Below the pieces are notes generated by a model that saw only the letters and a program-made list of their open reading frames with translations, was not told the DNA's origin and searched no databases. 14,206 nt of DNA from JBLHUT01 sp047629975 (GTDB lineage: Bacteria; Pseudomonadota; Alphaproteobacteria; Rhodobacterales; Rhodobacteraceae): positions 1 through 14,206 of the forward strand of contig JBLHUT010000059.1 in NCBI GenBank assembly GCA_047629975.1. Direction: 5' to 3'. Both the position numbers and the translations under genes were made by a program. Positions 14,178 through 14,206 of this stretch are shown here, one piece after another; positions within the stretch are counted from its first letter, which is position 1; each line of letters begins with the position of its first letter.

Positions 14178-14206
14178 CTATTCTTCGTTGTAACGATAAC
14201 CAATGC
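14178..14206 (-). CDS. chvI: Response regulator ChvI, last codons only (cut by window edge)
   Basis: On the minus strand, bases 14204 to 14178 read IGYRYNEE and then TAG (14180-14178). G-x-GYRYNEE is the usual C-terminal end of ChvI and of other OmpR-type winged-helix regulators, where it forms the final strand. Its place 21 bases before chvG, in the same direction, matches the known chvI-chvG order. Only eight residues are present, so the call rests on this short match and on the position. Confidence 0.75.

Overview
The window looks like chromosomal DNA of an alphaproteobacterium, most likely a marine Rhodobacterales (Roseobacter-group) species. I infer this from the moderately high GC content, from the order chvI-chvG-hprK-rapZ-EIIA(Man)-HPr, from the accD-folC pair facing zapE, and from the style of the protein sequences. 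No search was possible, so the genus is not fixed. I see no phage, transposase, CRISPR, rRNA or tRNA.

Layout. (1) 1-216: the 3' end of a cytochrome P450 gene on the + strand, cut by the window edge. (2) 349-2673, minus strand: parC, topoisomerase IV subunit A. (3) 2674-2929: a divergent intergenic region holding a long inverted repeat. (4) 2930-3574, plus: a membrane-anchored SH3b protein. (5) 3814-5689, plus: an enolase-superfamily epimerase/racemase followed by a D-amino-acid transaminase, a small D-amino-acid module. (6) 5950-8273, plus: accD and folC, overlapping by 4 bases. (7) 8306-9415, minus: zapE, convergent with folC. (8) 9474-10379, minus: a PlsC-like acyltransferase. (9) 10415-14206, minus: a tightly packed regulatory operon read chvI (only its last codons are present), chvG, hprK, rapZ, EIIA(Man), HPr. 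Its last four genes overlap by 4 bases at each junction or lie within a few bases of each other, and several use GTG or TTG starts. It joins an acid/envelope two-component system to a regulatory PTS with HPr kinase and no sugar permease in view.

Most interesting non-coding signal: three intergenic gaps (241-321, 3611-3705, 5761-5854) carry diverged copies of one GC-rich element of about 80-95 bases. Read in the same sense they share CTCCCGCC, a first hairpin, GCGCC, a spacer of about 6-8 bases, GTTGGGC and a second hairpin. The hairpin arms differ in sequence between copies but remain self-complementary, which points to selection on structure. The third copy is bracketed by imperfect direct repeats of about 30 bases. 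I do not recognise the family by name. No gap without a gene exceeds 300 bases.
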